From: Mycobacteroides salmoniphilum
Lineage (GTDB): Bacteria > Actinomycetota > Actinomycetes > Mycobacteriales > Mycobacteriaceae
Assembly (NCBI RefSeq): GCF_004924335.1
Contig: NZ_CP024633.1
Location: forward strand, 4,278,001 to 4,342,000
Length of the DNA: 64,000 bases
Direction of reading: 5' to 3'
In this document: one piece after another, positions 1 through 8,371 of the stretch
Numbering within the stretch: the first letter of the stretch is position 1
How the letters are laid out: every line of letters starts with the position of its first letter
Position numbers and translations under genes: made by a program
Notes under the pieces: model-generated
What the model saw: only the letters and a program-made list of their open reading frames with translations
What the model was told of the DNA's origin: nothing
Databases searched by the model: none

Positions 1-411
1 GAGCTGACGGCGCAGGTCTACGACGGCGTGATCGGCGAGGTCGCCACCTCCACCCAGAAAGCCGTGGACGCCGCGCCGCTGCGCAAGAAGACCGAGGCAG
101 GCATCGCCAACATCGTGCATGTTATCGCGGCTGATCCCCGGATCGGCCATCTACTTTTCGGCAGCAATCCCGCTAATTCGGTGATCGCACAACGCCGTAG
201 CGCGGCAGAACAGCTTTTTGCCGCCCTCTCCGGCCAGCACCTGAACAAGACATATCAGCTCCCGAACGACGAATCGATGCGCGCCGCAGCCTATTTCGCT
301 GTTGGCGGCGTCGGCCAGACGCTCGCGGCCTGGGTGACCGGCCAATTGAAGCTCAGTGCAGACGAGCTTGTCGTCGTACTCACCCGACTACTCGATCCGG
401 TCAGGCGGTAG
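1..411 (+). CDS. TetR-family regulator, C-terminal part (5' end outside window)
   Basis: The frame is open from base 1 to a TAG at 409-411, giving 136 residues with no helix-turn-helix, so the DNA-binding N-terminus lies upstream of the window. What remains is an all-helical, Ala/Leu-rich ligand-binding type domain ending in ...VVLTRLLDPVRR, typical of TetR C-termini. It converges on, and overlaps by 11 bp, the VOC gene on the other strand. The pairing of a TetR gene with a glyoxalase-like gene followed by another TetR gene resembles Rv0275c-Rv0274-Rv0273c of M. tuberculosis (recollection). A GTG at 28 would make a short protein but has no ribosome-binding site, so I treat it as internal. Confidence 0.6.
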   Translation, partial: ELTAQVYDGVIGEVATSTQKAVDAAPLRKKTEAGIANIVHVIAADPRIGHLLFGSNPANSVIAQRRSAAEQLFAALSGQHLNKTYQLPNDESMRAAAYFAVGGVGQTLAAWVTGQLKLSADELVVVLTRLLDPVRR

Positions 412-988
412 CGACTTCCCGCGGGGTGCGCTCGGCGGCCGTCTTCGGTGCAACACGGACATCCGCTGCGCTGAACTCCTTGGTCCAGCATGCGAATTCG
501 AGTGTAATTCCGTCAGGGTCAAGGAAGTAGAACGACCGCACGTACACGCCCGGGTGTAGTTCCTTCGACACCTGGAACTCACTCTCGTCGTGGTTGAGAA
601 TGGGCCCCACCCGCACACCCTTGGCCTTGAGCTTGACGCGGTACTCATCGAACTTCTCGGCGGGAACATGCAGCGAGATGTGGTTCATGGAGCTGACGGC
701 GCTGATGATGTCGCCGATTCCCGGGATGGCGGCCGGGGCCGAAATGCCCGGGACGCCGTCCGGCGCATCCTTGAACCAGAAGAAGGCCAAACTGTCGCCA
801 CCACCGGCGTCGAAGAAGAAGTGTTGACCCTGCCCCATGGGCAGATCGAGCGACTTGATGAGCGGCATGCCCAGCACGTTGGTGTAGAAGTCCACCGTGC
901 GCTCCATGTCCGAGCACACAAGCGCCACATGGTTAAAACCGCCGAACTCGAATTCGGAGTTGGGGTTGTTCGGTTTGATCATCGTCAT
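401..988 (-). CDS. VOC (glyoxalase/bleomycin-resistance fold) family protein
   Basis: 195 residues with two beta-alpha-beta-beta-beta modules. The first starts at about residue 19 (NHVALVCSD) and the second near residue 97 (NHISLHVP); the late LEFACW strand supplies a Glu. These His/His/Glu positions fit the metal site of vicinal oxygen chelate enzymes such as glyoxalase I or extradiol dioxygenases. The substrate cannot be read from sequence. ATG at 988 is followed three codons later by a second ATG; GGAGGCT lies just upstream, so either could be used. It is divergent from the TetR gene at 1095, and a perfect inverted repeat lies between them, so this gene is a likely target of that repressor. 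The length and setting match Rv0274 (from memory). Confidence 0.85.
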   Translation of the reverse strand: MTMIKPNNPNSEFEFGGFNHVALVCSDMERTVDFYTNVLGMPLIKSLDLPMGQGQHFFFDAGGGDSLAFFWFKDAPDGVPGISAPAAIPGIGDIISAVSSMNHISLHVPAEKFDEYRVKLKAKGVRVGPILNHDESEFQVSKELHPGVYVRSFYFLDPDGITLEFACWTKEFSAADVRVAPKTAAERTPREVATA

Positions 989-1038
989 GGGGAGCCTCCT
1001 TGATCCGACCGCATGACTGCCTTGCGTTTTACGCTAAC

Positions 1039-1060
1039 CTGAATCTAACATCAGATTCAG
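1039..1060. promoter_or_regulatory. Perfect inverted repeat between divergent genes, candidate TetR operator
   Basis: Half-sites CTGAATCT and AGATTCAG are exact reverse complements separated by 6 bp (AACATC). The repeat lies 50 bp upstream of the VOC start and 34 bp upstream of the TetR start at 1095, the usual place for an autoregulated divergent operator. Binding by the 1095 regulator is inferred. Confidence 0.65.
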
Positions 1061-1094
1061 AAACGGGTCAATAGCGCATGACGAGCAGACAGGG

Positions 1095-1712
1095 GTGAGC
1101 GTGGTCCAACCCACCGTGCGAGGCCGTCAAACCCAGGCTGCGATCGATGAGGCTGCGCGAACTGTGATCGCCCGCAAGGGAATCCTTGCCACCACCGTTG
1201 CCGATATCGCCAGCGAGGCCGGCCGGTCCACGGCGTCGTTCTATAACTACTACGACTCCAAAGAGGCGATGGTCGCGCAGTGGGCCATGCGATTTCGCAC
1301 CGAGGCGCAGGAACGGGTCTCCTCGCTGGTCGCCGAGCCACGGGCACAGACAGATAAACAGCGCGCACGAGACATCGCGACCGCGCACTGGCTCACCTGG
1401 CGCCACCAGTTGGCCGAGATGATCAGCGTCTCGCAGATGGCCATGATCAGTAGTGAGTTCGCCGAGTTCTGGAATCAAATATGTTCCGAACCCATTGATT
1501 TCCTGACAAGCACCATCAAACGGGCACAGCGTGACGGCTACAGCCCCGGCAATGATCCGCATCTCATGGCCACCGCGATCGTCTCGATGATGAACCAGTT
1601 CGCCTACAACCAGCTCAGCCAGGGCAATGCCGCCACCGTCGACGACGACGCCTGCATAGAAACCCTGGCCGGAATCTGTTACCGCGCCATCTATTCCAAG
1701 GAGGTCTGCTGA
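1095..1712 (+). CDS. TetR-family transcriptional regulator
   Basis: 205 residues. The N-terminus has the TetR helix-turn-helix: residues about 14-60 contain TVADIASEAGRSTASFYNYY followed by DSKEAM, the standard recognition-helix pattern. The C-terminal half is helical and would bind a small ligand, probably an acyl-CoA or similar given the neighbours. The GTG at 1095 is used as start, preceded by AGGGGT. It is the first gene of a + strand series: its TGA is immediately followed by the ATG of the alpha/beta hydrolase, so regulator and enzyme are co-transcribed. The perfect inverted repeat at 1039-1060 is its likely operator. Gene order matches Rv0273c-Rv0272c. Confidence 0.9.
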   Translation: MSVVQPTVRGRQTQAAIDEAARTVIARKGILATTVADIASEAGRSTASFYNYYDSKEAMVAQWAMRFRTEAQERVSSLVAEPRAQTDKQRARDIATAHWLTWRHQLAEMISVSQMAMISSEFAEFWNQICSEPIDFLTSTIKRAQRDGYSPGNDPHLMATAIVSMMNQFAYNQLSQGNAATVDDDACIETLAGICYRAIYSKEVC

Positions 1713-2837
1713 ATGCCCACCGAACTGACCGTCGAACGAGAGTTCGTCGGGCTACCATCGCCGACCGCCGGACGCAACGGTGCCGGTGGGCATCCATGCC
1801 AGGGTCTGTATCACCGGGCGGCCGGAACCACACCCAAGGTCGCCTTCATCGCCACCCATTATCAGATCGACTTCTCCGAGCACTACATCGCCGAATACCT
1901 GGCCCGGCACGGGTACGGATTCCTGGGCTGGAACACCCGATTCCGGGGATTCGAAAGTCACTTCCTACTTGACCACGCGCTGGTGGACATCGGCGTGGGG
2001 GTGCGCTGGCTGCAGGAACAGGCCGGCGTGGAAACGGTGCTGCTGCTGGGTAATTCGGGGGGCGGATCGCTGATGGCGGCCTACCAGTCGCAGGCGGTGG
2101 CTCCCAAGGTGACACCGCTGGAGGGGATGCGCCCGGCCGAGGGCCTGGACAGCCTGCCCGCCGCGGCGGGCTACGTGGCCAGCGCCGCCCATCTCGGCCG
2201 CCCCGATGTGCTGACCGACTGGATGGACGCCTCGGTGATCGACGAGGGTGACCCGGCCTCCACCGACCCGGCCCTCGACCTGTTCAACGAGGAGAACGGG
2301 CCCGCGTACTCCCCCGCCTTCGTCGCCAAGTACCGCGAAGGCCAGGTGGCGCGCAATCACCGGATCACCGCGTGGGCACTCGACGAGCTCGCCCGGGTGC
2401 GCGCGGCCGGGTTCAGCGACCGTGCCTTCGCCGTGCACCGCACCTGGGCCGATCCCCGCATGGTCGACCCCACCCTGGAGCCCACCAAGCGCCCGGCCAA
2501 CCTCTGCTACGCAGGAGTACCGGTTAAGGCCAACCGCTCCACATTCGGAATCGGTTGTGCCACCACGCTGAAGAACTGGCTCGGCATGTGGAGCCTGTCG
2601 CACGCCCAGACCCGCGCCGAGCCACATCTGGCCGATGTCACCGTCCCTGCCTTGGTCATCAATGCCGATGGTGACACCGGAGTCTTCCCCGCAGACGCCC
2701 AGCACATCTACGACGCACTGGGCTCGACCGACAAGTCCCAGGCCTCCATCGACGCCGACCACTACTTCCAGAACCCCGGGGCCCGCCAGGAGCAGGCAGA
2801 TACCATCGCAGAGTGGGCAAGCACGCGGTGGGGCTGA
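1713..2837 (+). CDS. Alpha/beta hydrolase (Rv0272c-like)
   Basis: 374 residues with an alpha/beta hydrolase core. The nucleophile elbow is GNSGGG with Ser115; the late ...VINADGDTGVF segment places an acid and DADHYF near residue 350 a likely catalytic His. The N-terminal strand reads VAFIATHYQIDF. No signal peptide, so cytosolic. The substrate is unknown; esters or acyl thioesters are plausible because it sits in an operon ending in an acyl-CoA dehydrogenase. ATG directly abuts the TetR stop codon and the next gene starts 1 bp after its own stop. Confidence 0.8.
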   Translation: MPTELTVEREFVGLPSPTAGRNGAGGHPCQGLYHRAAGTTPKVAFIATHYQIDFSEHYIAEYLARHGYGFLGWNTRFRGFESHFLLDHALVDIGVGVRWLQEQAGVETVLLLGNSGGGSLMAAYQSQAVAPKVTPLEGMRPAEGLDSLPAAAGYVASAAHLGRPDVLTDWMDASVIDEGDPASTDPALDLFNEENGPAYSPAFVAKYREGQVARNHRITAWALDELARVRAAGFSDRAFAVHRTWADPRMVDPTLEPTKRPANLCYAGVPVKANRSTFGIGCATTLKNWLGMWSLSHAQTRAEPHLADVTVPALVINADGDTGVFPADAQHIYDALGSTDKSQASIDADHYFQNPGARQEQADTIAEWASTRWG

Positions 2838-2838
2838 G

Positions 2839-2858
2839 ATGAGCCACTCGCGCGAAGA
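2839..2858 (+). repeat. Dispersed 20-bp repeat, copy A
   Basis: ATGAGCCACTCGCGCGAAGA, 18 of 20 bases identical to the consensus ATGAGCCGCTTGCGCGAAGA. Here its ATG is the start codon of the 2-hydroxyacid dehydrogenase, one base after the stop of the upstream gene. Confidence 0.75.
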
Positions 2859-3801
2859 TCATCGGGTGAGAGTCCTCGCGCACTTTCTGGGCGGGCCGCG
2901 CGTCCGTGAACAGCTTGCACCACACACCGATTGGCTTGACGTCCATTTCTGCGCCGAAGACGACGACGACGCCTTCTACGCCGAACTGCCGCACGCCGAG
3001 GTGCTGTGGCATGTGCTTCGTCCACTGTCCGCCGACGACGTCGCGAAGGGCGAACGGCTACGGCTGATCCACAAGTTCGGCGCGGGCGTGAACACCATTG
3101 CCCTGGACGCCGCATCCGCGCAGGGTGTCGCCGTCGCCAACATGCCGGGCGCCAATGCACCGTCGGTCGCCGAGGGGGCGCTGCTGTTGATGCTGGCGGC
3201 CCTGCGACAGCTGCCACGGCTGGACCAGGACATTCGGGCCGGTCGCGGGTGGCCCACAGATCAGTCCCTCGGCGACACCGTTCGCGATATCGGCTCCTGC
3301 ACAGTAGGATTGGTGGGATACGGCAACATCGCCAAGACCCTGGAACGGATCTTGCTGGCGATGGGAGCCACCGTGGTGCACACCAGCACCCGCAATGACG
3401 GCTCTACCGGCTGGCGCAGCCTCGATGACCTGTTGACCAGCAGCGATATCGTGTCGCTGCATCTGCCGCTGACCGAGGCCAGCTCCGGCCTGCTCGACGC
3501 CGCGGCGCTGGCCCGGATGAAACCCGGATCGGTTCTGGTGAATACCTCCCGCGGCGCGGTGGTCGACGAGGCGGCGCTGGTCGAGGCGCTACGGCAGGGG
3601 CCGCTCGGTGCCGCCGGTCTCGATGTCTTTGCACAAGAGCCGATCTCGCCAGAGAATCCGCTGTTAACCCTGCCCAACGTGGTGCTCACGCCGCATGTCA
3701 CGTGGTTCACCGCCGACACCATGACGCGCTACCTGGAGCATGCGATAGACAACTCCCGGCGTATACATGAGGGGATGCCGCTAGCTGACCGCGTGCGCTA
3801 G
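2839..3801 (+). CDS. D-isomer-specific 2-hydroxyacid dehydrogenase family protein
   Basis: 320 residues starting at ATG 2839, one base after the preceding stop. The Rossmann motif is GLVGYGNIAKTLE (about residues 155-167), followed by the substrate-site Arg in NTSRGAVVDE, a Glu in FAQEPI and the His of LTPHVTWF, so NAD(P)-binding and the Arg/Glu/His catalytic set are present. Likely reduces or oxidises a 2-oxo/2-hydroxy acid; the substrate is unknown. The first seven codons (MSHSRED) come from a 20-bp dispersed repeat also seen at five other sites in this window, so the N-terminus may be a recent graft. Compared with the M. tuberculosis order I recall, this gene and the next are insertions between Rv0272c- and fadE6-type genes. 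Confidence 0.85.
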   Translation: MSHSREDHRVRVLAHFLGGPRVREQLAPHTDWLDVHFCAEDDDDAFYAELPHAEVLWHVLRPLSADDVAKGERLRLIHKFGAGVNTIALDAASAQGVAVANMPGANAPSVAEGALLLMLAALRQLPRLDQDIRAGRGWPTDQSLGDTVRDIGSCTVGLVGYGNIAKTLERILLAMGATVVHTSTRNDGSTGWRSLDDLLTSSDIVSLHLPLTEASSGLLDAAALARMKPGSVLVNTSRGAVVDEAALVEALRQGPLGAAGLDVFAQEPISPENPLLTLPNVVLTPHVTWFTADTMTRYLEHAIDNSRRIHEGMPLADRVR

Positions 3802-3832
3802 GCTAGCGCCCGGAGATTTACACTAGAGAGTA

Positions 3833-3844
3833 TTCGTAAACGAA
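3833..3844. promoter_or_regulatory. Small inverted repeat upstream of SDR gene
   Basis: TTCGT-AA-ACGAA, a perfect 5-2-5 palindrome 22 bp before the SDR start. It may be an operator, but it is short enough to be chance. Confidence 0.3.
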
Positions 3845-3866
3845 CCACAATGGCGTGGGAGGACGA

Positions 3867-4718
3867 ATGGGAACAGCTGTACAGCTCGCGGGCAAGGTCG
3901 TCGCCATCACCGGCGGAGCACGCGGAATCGGCCGGGCCATCGCCACGGCGTTCGCCGCCGAGGGCGCGAAGGTCGCGATCGGCGATATCGACAAGAAGCT
4001 GTGTGAAAACACCGCCGCCGAGATCGGAAACGGCACCATCGGTCTGCCGCTCGACGTGACCGACCATGGCAGCTTCGAGGCCTTTTTCGACACCATCGCG
4101 GCCACCGTCGGACCTGTCGACGTGATCGTGAACAACGCGGGCATCATGCCGATCACACCGTTCGGGGAAGAATCGCTCGAATCCATCCAGCGCCAGCTGG
4201 ATATCAATGTGCGCGGCGTCATGTGGGGCAGTCAGCTCGCCGTCCAGCGGATGAAGCCGCGCGGTGGTGGCGTGATCGTCAACATCGCGTCGGCAGCAGG
4301 CAAGATGGGCGTGCCCGGACTCGCCACCTACTGCGCGACGAAGTGGGCGGTGGTCGGTCTCTGCGAGTCACTGACCCTCGAACTCAAGGATGACAACATC
4401 TCCGTTGTCTGCGTGATGCCGGGCGTAGTCAACACCGAGTTGGTGGCCGGCCTCGACGAGCACTGGCTGCTGGGAATCGTTCAGCCCGAAGACATTGCCG
4501 CCGGCGTACTGAAAGCCGTGCGCAAGGGCAAGTTCCCCGTCATGGTGCCCAAGAAACTCGGCCCACTGCTGCGGACAACCGCCATGCTGCCCCGAGCGCT
4601 GTACGGTCCCGCGGCGCGATCATTGGGGATGGACCATTTCATGCTCGACGCCCATGGCACCTCGGCGCGTGCCGCCTATGAGGACCGCGCCAGCCACAGC
4701 GAGCCCAGCGCCGACTAG
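3867..4718 (+). CDS. Short-chain dehydrogenase/reductase (classical SDR)
   Basis: 283 residues from ATG 3867, chosen because GGGAGGA at 3857-3863 precedes it; a GTG at 3855 would overlap that site. The cofactor loop is TGGARGIGRA near residue 15-25, an acidic residue follows strand 2 (GDID, favouring NAD), NNAG is at about 87-90, and the catalytic Ser-Tyr-Lys set is NIASAAG / TYCATK. It is an oxidoreductase acting on an unknown alcohol or ketone, possibly lipid derived, since the C-terminal tail (PKKLGPLLRTTAMLP) resembles mycobacterial SDRs acting on lipids. It is followed after 15 bp by the acyl-CoA dehydrogenase gene. Confidence 0.9.
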   Translation: MGTAVQLAGKVVAITGGARGIGRAIATAFAAEGAKVAIGDIDKKLCENTAAEIGNGTIGLPLDVTDHGSFEAFFDTIAATVGPVDVIVNNAGIMPITPFGEESLESIQRQLDINVRGVMWGSQLAVQRMKPRGGGVIVNIASAAGKMGVPGLATYCATKWAVVGLCESLTLELKDDNISVVCVMPGVVNTELVAGLDEHWLLGIVQPEDIAAGVLKAVRKGKFPVMVPKKLGPLLRTTAMLPRALYGPAARSLGMDHFMLDAHGTSARAAYEDRASHSEPSAD

Positions 4719-4733
4719 TTAGGAAGCAGCCCC

Positions 4734-6917
4734 ATGCCTATCGCCATCAACAGTGAGCATGTAGCACTTGCGGATTCCGCGCATGCGTTCGTCGAACGTG
4801 TGGCGCCCTCCGAGCTGCTCCACGAAACACTCGAAACGCCATTGCCGTGGCCGCCCCCATTCTGGAAGGCCGCCGCCGATCAGGGTCTTACCTCCGTACA
4901 TCTCGCCGAATCCGTTGGCGGCCAGGGATTTGGCGCACTGGAGCTCGCGATCGTGGTGGCCGAGTTCGGACGGGGAGCCGTCCCCGGACCGTTCGTCCCG
5001 TCGGTGATCGCGAGCGCGCTCATCAGCGCCCATGATCCCGACCATCCACTGCTCAACGATCTCGCCTCGGGCGCGTCCATCGCCACCTTCTCCTCCGCAT
5101 CATCGTTCACCGGAACAGCTTCCGACGGCGGCCTTACCGTGGACGGGCAGGCCCGTTCGGTGCTGTCTGCCGCGTCGGCGGCGTATGTGGTGGCGCCCGT
5201 TTCTGTCGACACCGATCGGGTGTGGGTGGTCCTGAGCGCCGATGACCTCACCCTCGCCCCGCAGCAGAGTGTGGACCGGCTGCGACCGGTCGCGCACGTG
5301 ACGGCGACCGGGGCGCAGGTTCCCGCCGACCGCGTGTTGTCCAACCTCACCGACGCCCGTGCCATCAGCATCATCTCCACGATCGTCTCGGCCGAGGCCG
5401 TCGGTGTCGCCCGCTGGGCCACCGATATCGCATCCGAATACGCCAAGGTGCGTGAGCAATTCGGCCGTCCCATCGGACAGTTCCAGGGCATCAAGCACAA
5501 GTGCGCCACCATGGCCGCCGTCACCGAGCGCGCCACCGCGGCCGTATGGGATGCCGCGCGCGCCCTCGATGATGCCGATGAGAGCGCCGGCGTAGTGGAG
5601 TTCGCGGCCTCCGCGGCTGCCACGCTGGCACCGGCGGCTGCCCAGCAGTGCGCGCAGGATTGCATTCAGGTGCACGGAGGCATCGGCTACACCTGGGAAC
5701 ACGATGCCCACATCTACTACCGCAGAGCGCTGGGTCTCATTGCCGCCCTGGGCCGTTCCGGCAGTGCACCGGCGACCGTGGTGCGCACCGCCGTCGAGCA
5801 CGGCCTGCGCAAGGTGGACATCGATCTGGCACCGGAGACCGAGGCGCTGCGCGAAGAGATTCGCGCCGAGGTCGCCGCGCTCAAGGAGATCCCGTCCGGC
5901 AAACGCAACACGGCCATCGCCGAGGGCGGGTGGGTGCTGCCGTACCTGCCCGCGCCGTGGGGACGCTCCGCGTCGCCCATCGAGCAGGTGATCATCTCCC
6001 AGGAGTTCCTCACCGGAAAGGTGCGTCGGCCGCAGCTCGGCATCGCGACCTGGCTGGTGCCATCCATCGTCGCGTATGGCACCGAGGAACAAAAGCAGCG
6101 GTTCCTGCCTCCCACGTTCCGTGGCGAGATGATGTGGTGCCAACTGTTTTCCGAGCCCGGCGCAGGGTCGGACCTCGCGGCTCTGTCGACCAAGGCCGTC
6201 AAGGTGGACGGCGGCTGGCGCCTCACCGGCCAGAAGATCTGGACCTCGGTGGCGCAGTTCGCCGACTGGGGCGCCTGCCTGGCCCGCACGGATCCGTCCG
6301 CGCCCAAACACAACGGCATCACGTACTTCCTCATCGACATGAAAAGCGAGGGCGTCACCGTTCGGCCGCTGCGGGAGATGACCGGCGGCGCACTGTTCAA
6401 CGAGGTGTTCATCGACGACGTGTTCGTGCCGGATGAGCTGGTGGTCGGTGAGGTCGACCGCGGCTGGGAGGTCAGCCGCAACACGCTGACGGCGGAACGG
6501 GTTTCGATCGGCAGCTCGGATCTGCCGTTCCTGGCCAGCCTGGACGACCTGGTGGCCTTCGTCGGCAAGAGCGAGCTCAGCGAGGTCGCGCGCGACCGGG
6601 CCGGACAGCTCATCGCCGAAGGGCACGGGGTGAAGCTGCTGAACCTGCGCTCCACCCTGCTGACCCTTGCCGGTGGCGACCCGATGCCGTCGGCAGCGGT
6701 CTCCAAGCTCCTTGGCATGCGCACCGGACAGGGATATGCCGAATTCGTCGTGAACCATTTCGGACCGGATGGCGCCATCGGCGATTCTGAGCAGGAGCAA
6801 GGCCGCTGGGCGGACTATCTTCTCGCCAGCCGCGCCACCACCATCTACGGCGGCACCTCCGAGGTGCAGCTCAACATCATTGCCGAGCGACTGTTAGGAC
6901 TGCCACGTGACCCGTAA
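4734..6917 (+). CDS. fadE6: Two-domain acyl-CoA dehydrogenase, FadE6-like
   Basis: 727 residues containing two complete acyl-CoA dehydrogenase units in tandem, about 1-360 and 365-727. The first has REQFGRPIGQFQGIKH and the HGGIGYTWEHDAHIYYRRA ending; the second has the FAD/substrate segment CQLFSEPGAGSDLA, WTSVAQFADW and the IYGGTSEVQ ending. In the second unit the usual late Glu (YEGT in medium-chain enzymes) is Gly, but TAERVS supplies Glu588 at the position used by isovaleryl-CoA-type dehydrogenases, so this half is probably the catalytic one. It would introduce a 2,3-trans double bond into an acyl-CoA using FAD. Length and context agree with FadE6 (about 731 residues); FadE34 has the same architecture, so the symbol is tentative. 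It overlaps the next gene by 11 bp. Confidence 0.85.
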   Translation: MPIAINSEHVALADSAHAFVERVAPSELLHETLETPLPWPPPFWKAAADQGLTSVHLAESVGGQGFGALELAIVVAEFGRGAVPGPFVPSVIASALISAHDPDHPLLNDLASGASIATFSSASSFTGTASDGGLTVDGQARSVLSAASAAYVVAPVSVDTDRVWVVLSADDLTLAPQQSVDRLRPVAHVTATGAQVPADRVLSNLTDARAISIISTIVSAEAVGVARWATDIASEYAKVREQFGRPIGQFQGIKHKCATMAAVTERATAAVWDAARALDDADESAGVVEFAASAAATLAPAAAQQCAQDCIQVHGGIGYTWEHDAHIYYRRALGLIAALGRSGSAPATVVRTAVEHGLRKVDIDLAPETEALREEIRAEVAALKEIPSGKRNTAIAEGGWVLPYLPAPWGRSASPIEQVIISQEFLTGKVRRPQLGIATWLVPSIVAYGTEEQKQRFLPPTFRGEMMWCQLFSEPGAGSDLAALSTKAVKVDGGWRLTGQKIWTSVAQFADWGACLARTDPSAPKHNGITYFLIDMKSEGVTVRPLREMTGGALFNEVFIDDVFVPDELVVGEVDRGWEVSRNTLTAERVSIGSSDLPFLASLDDLVAFVGKSELSEVARDRAGQLIAEGHGVKLLNLRSTLLTLAGGDPMPSAAVSKLLGMRTGQGYAEFVVNHFGPDGAIGDSEQEQGRWADYLLASRATTIYGGTSEVQLNIIAERLLGLPRDP

Positions 6918-7848
6918 TTCCGCTATTGAAACCGGCTGGCGCCTGAACGAGGGATTTTTCACCGCCGCCGACGGCACCCAGATTGGATTCTCCGATACCG
7001 GGAATCGTGCGGCGCCTGTGACAGTCCTATTCCTGCACGGCTGGACCCAGAATCGCGAGGCCTGGGACGACGTCGCGGGTCCCCTGCACGAGCGCAATCC
7101 CGAACTACGCGTCATCGCGCTCGACCACCGGGGCCACGGGAAGTCTGATCCCGCGCCCGGGGGCACCGTGAATGTTCCCCAACTGGCCACGGATGCTGCC
7201 GATTTCATCAATGCGGAGATCCCCACGGGGCAGATCGTGATCGTCGGCCACTCGATGGGCGGCATGACCATGATGGGTCTGGGTGAATATCACCCAGAGC
7301 TCGTGGCCCGGCGGATTTCCGGTGCGGTATTCGTCGCCACCTCCGCGGGCAGGCTTCTGCACCGGCTCCGGGTCGTCCCGCCGGTTTTCGAGGTCGTCAA
7401 GGCGGTGATCCTGGGTGTCGTGGCGCAGGGCTGGTTCCTCCAGCAGGGCTACCTCATGCGCCCCATCATCTCGACGCTGGTGTTCGGACGCGACCCACGG
7501 CCCTATGACGTCAGCCGAGTCTGGGACCAGATCCGCTCGGGTACCCCGCGAAGCTACAAGGATGCCGCCGAGAGCATGGTGCTCCACGAGGATTTGACCG
7601 AAGGCCTGGGCGCCTACCGCGGCAAGCCCGCTGCGGTGCTCGCAGGCGCGCGCGACTTCCTCACTCCGGCCGGCGATTCGCGCATCATCGCCGCGGCCCT
7701 GCAGACCAACGAGCTGCGCACCTATCCGGGTTCGGGCCACATGCTGCCCAACGAACGCGCCAGCGAGGTCGTCAACGAGATCGTGACCGTGCTGGAGGCA
7801 CTACGTCAGGAGCCAGCCACCAGAGTCACCACGGAGTCTGCCGGGTAA
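6907..7848 (+). CDS. Alpha/beta hydrolase
   Basis: 313 residues beginning at GTG 6907, inside the last codons of the acyl-CoA dehydrogenase, so the two are translationally coupled. The oxyanion strand is LFLHGWTQ, the nucleophile elbow is GHSMGG with Ser116, the acid lies in LAGARDFLTP and the His in YPGSGHMLP. This is the usual epoxide hydrolase/haloperoxidase-like order, without the extra motifs that would specify a substrate. It is probably the last gene of the operon starting at 1095 or 3867; the next gene is on the other strand. Confidence 0.85.
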   Translation: MTRNSAIETGWRLNEGFFTAADGTQIGFSDTGNRAAPVTVLFLHGWTQNREAWDDVAGPLHERNPELRVIALDHRGHGKSDPAPGGTVNVPQLATDAADFINAEIPTGQIVIVGHSMGGMTMMGLGEYHPELVARRISGAVFVATSAGRLLHRLRVVPPVFEVVKAVILGVVAQGWFLQQGYLMRPIISTLVFGRDPRPYDVSRVWDQIRSGTPRSYKDAAESMVLHEDLTEGLGAYRGKPAAVLAGARDFLTPAGDSRIIAAALQTNELRTYPGSGHMLPNERASEVVNEIVTVLEALRQEPATRVTTESAG

Positions 7849-7877
7849 TCGGCGTCCCGGCGGCAGGCTGTTGTCGG

Positions 7878-8342
7878 CTAGCTGTACCGACTGTGAAGTC
7901 GGGTCAACGTGGCCTCAATCCCTCGGGTGTTTGCCTTGATAAAGCCGGCTAGCTTGTAGTTCAACAGGAGTTGGATCGGGCCGGCATTGCGGAAGTCGAA
8001 CGTCTCGGTGACACGCGTGCTGGTCGGCGACAGTGCGTCAAACTCCCAGCGCCACCGGTGGCCCAGAGGATGCCGCCATTCGATAACCCTGTCGGGTTCG
8101 AGCGCCGTCACGGTGCTGGTGATGCGGTAAGGAAGCCCGAACATCCGCATTCCTGTGGAAAAGCGCGAGCCAACCTCGAGATGATCAGGCGTGCGGATAT
8201 TCTCGCCGACAGTGCCCGACCCGTCGAGTTCGTGGTGACGCCGCGGGTCCGCGACGATGCCGAACAATTCCGTTGCCGGGGCAGACACCTCGACTGAGCG
8301 ACTGATCTGCTGAGGCCCCGCCTCTGCCACTGATACAGACAT
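7878..8342 (-). CDS. SRPBCC (polyketide cyclase/START-like) protein
   Basis: 154 residues with the SRPBCC pattern: an opening strand [27 protein letters not shown], a central [22 protein letters not shown] sheet and a long C-terminal helix. This fold binds hydrophobic ligands; no catalytic residue is recognisable. ATG 8342 has AAGGAG 7 nt upstream. It lies downstream of the enoyl-reductase-like gene on the same strand, 29 bp away, so they may be co-transcribed. Confidence 0.75.
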   Translation of the reverse strand: MSVSVAEAGPQQISRSVEVSAPATELFGIVADPRRHHELDGSGTVGENIRTPDHLEVGSRFSTGMRMFGLPYRITSTVTALEPDRVIEWRHPLGHRWRWEFDALSPTSTRVTETFDFRNAGPIQLLLNYKLAGFIKANTRGIEATLTRLHSRYS

Positions 8343-8371
8343 ACATCCACTCCTTCGTTTAGCGGAGAAAC

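Noticed and set aside
5100..6800. 566-codon open frame antisense to the FadE6-like gene
   Set aside because: A shadow frame caused by high third-position GC; its translation has no recognisable domain, while the + strand has a complete acyl-CoA dehydrogenase.
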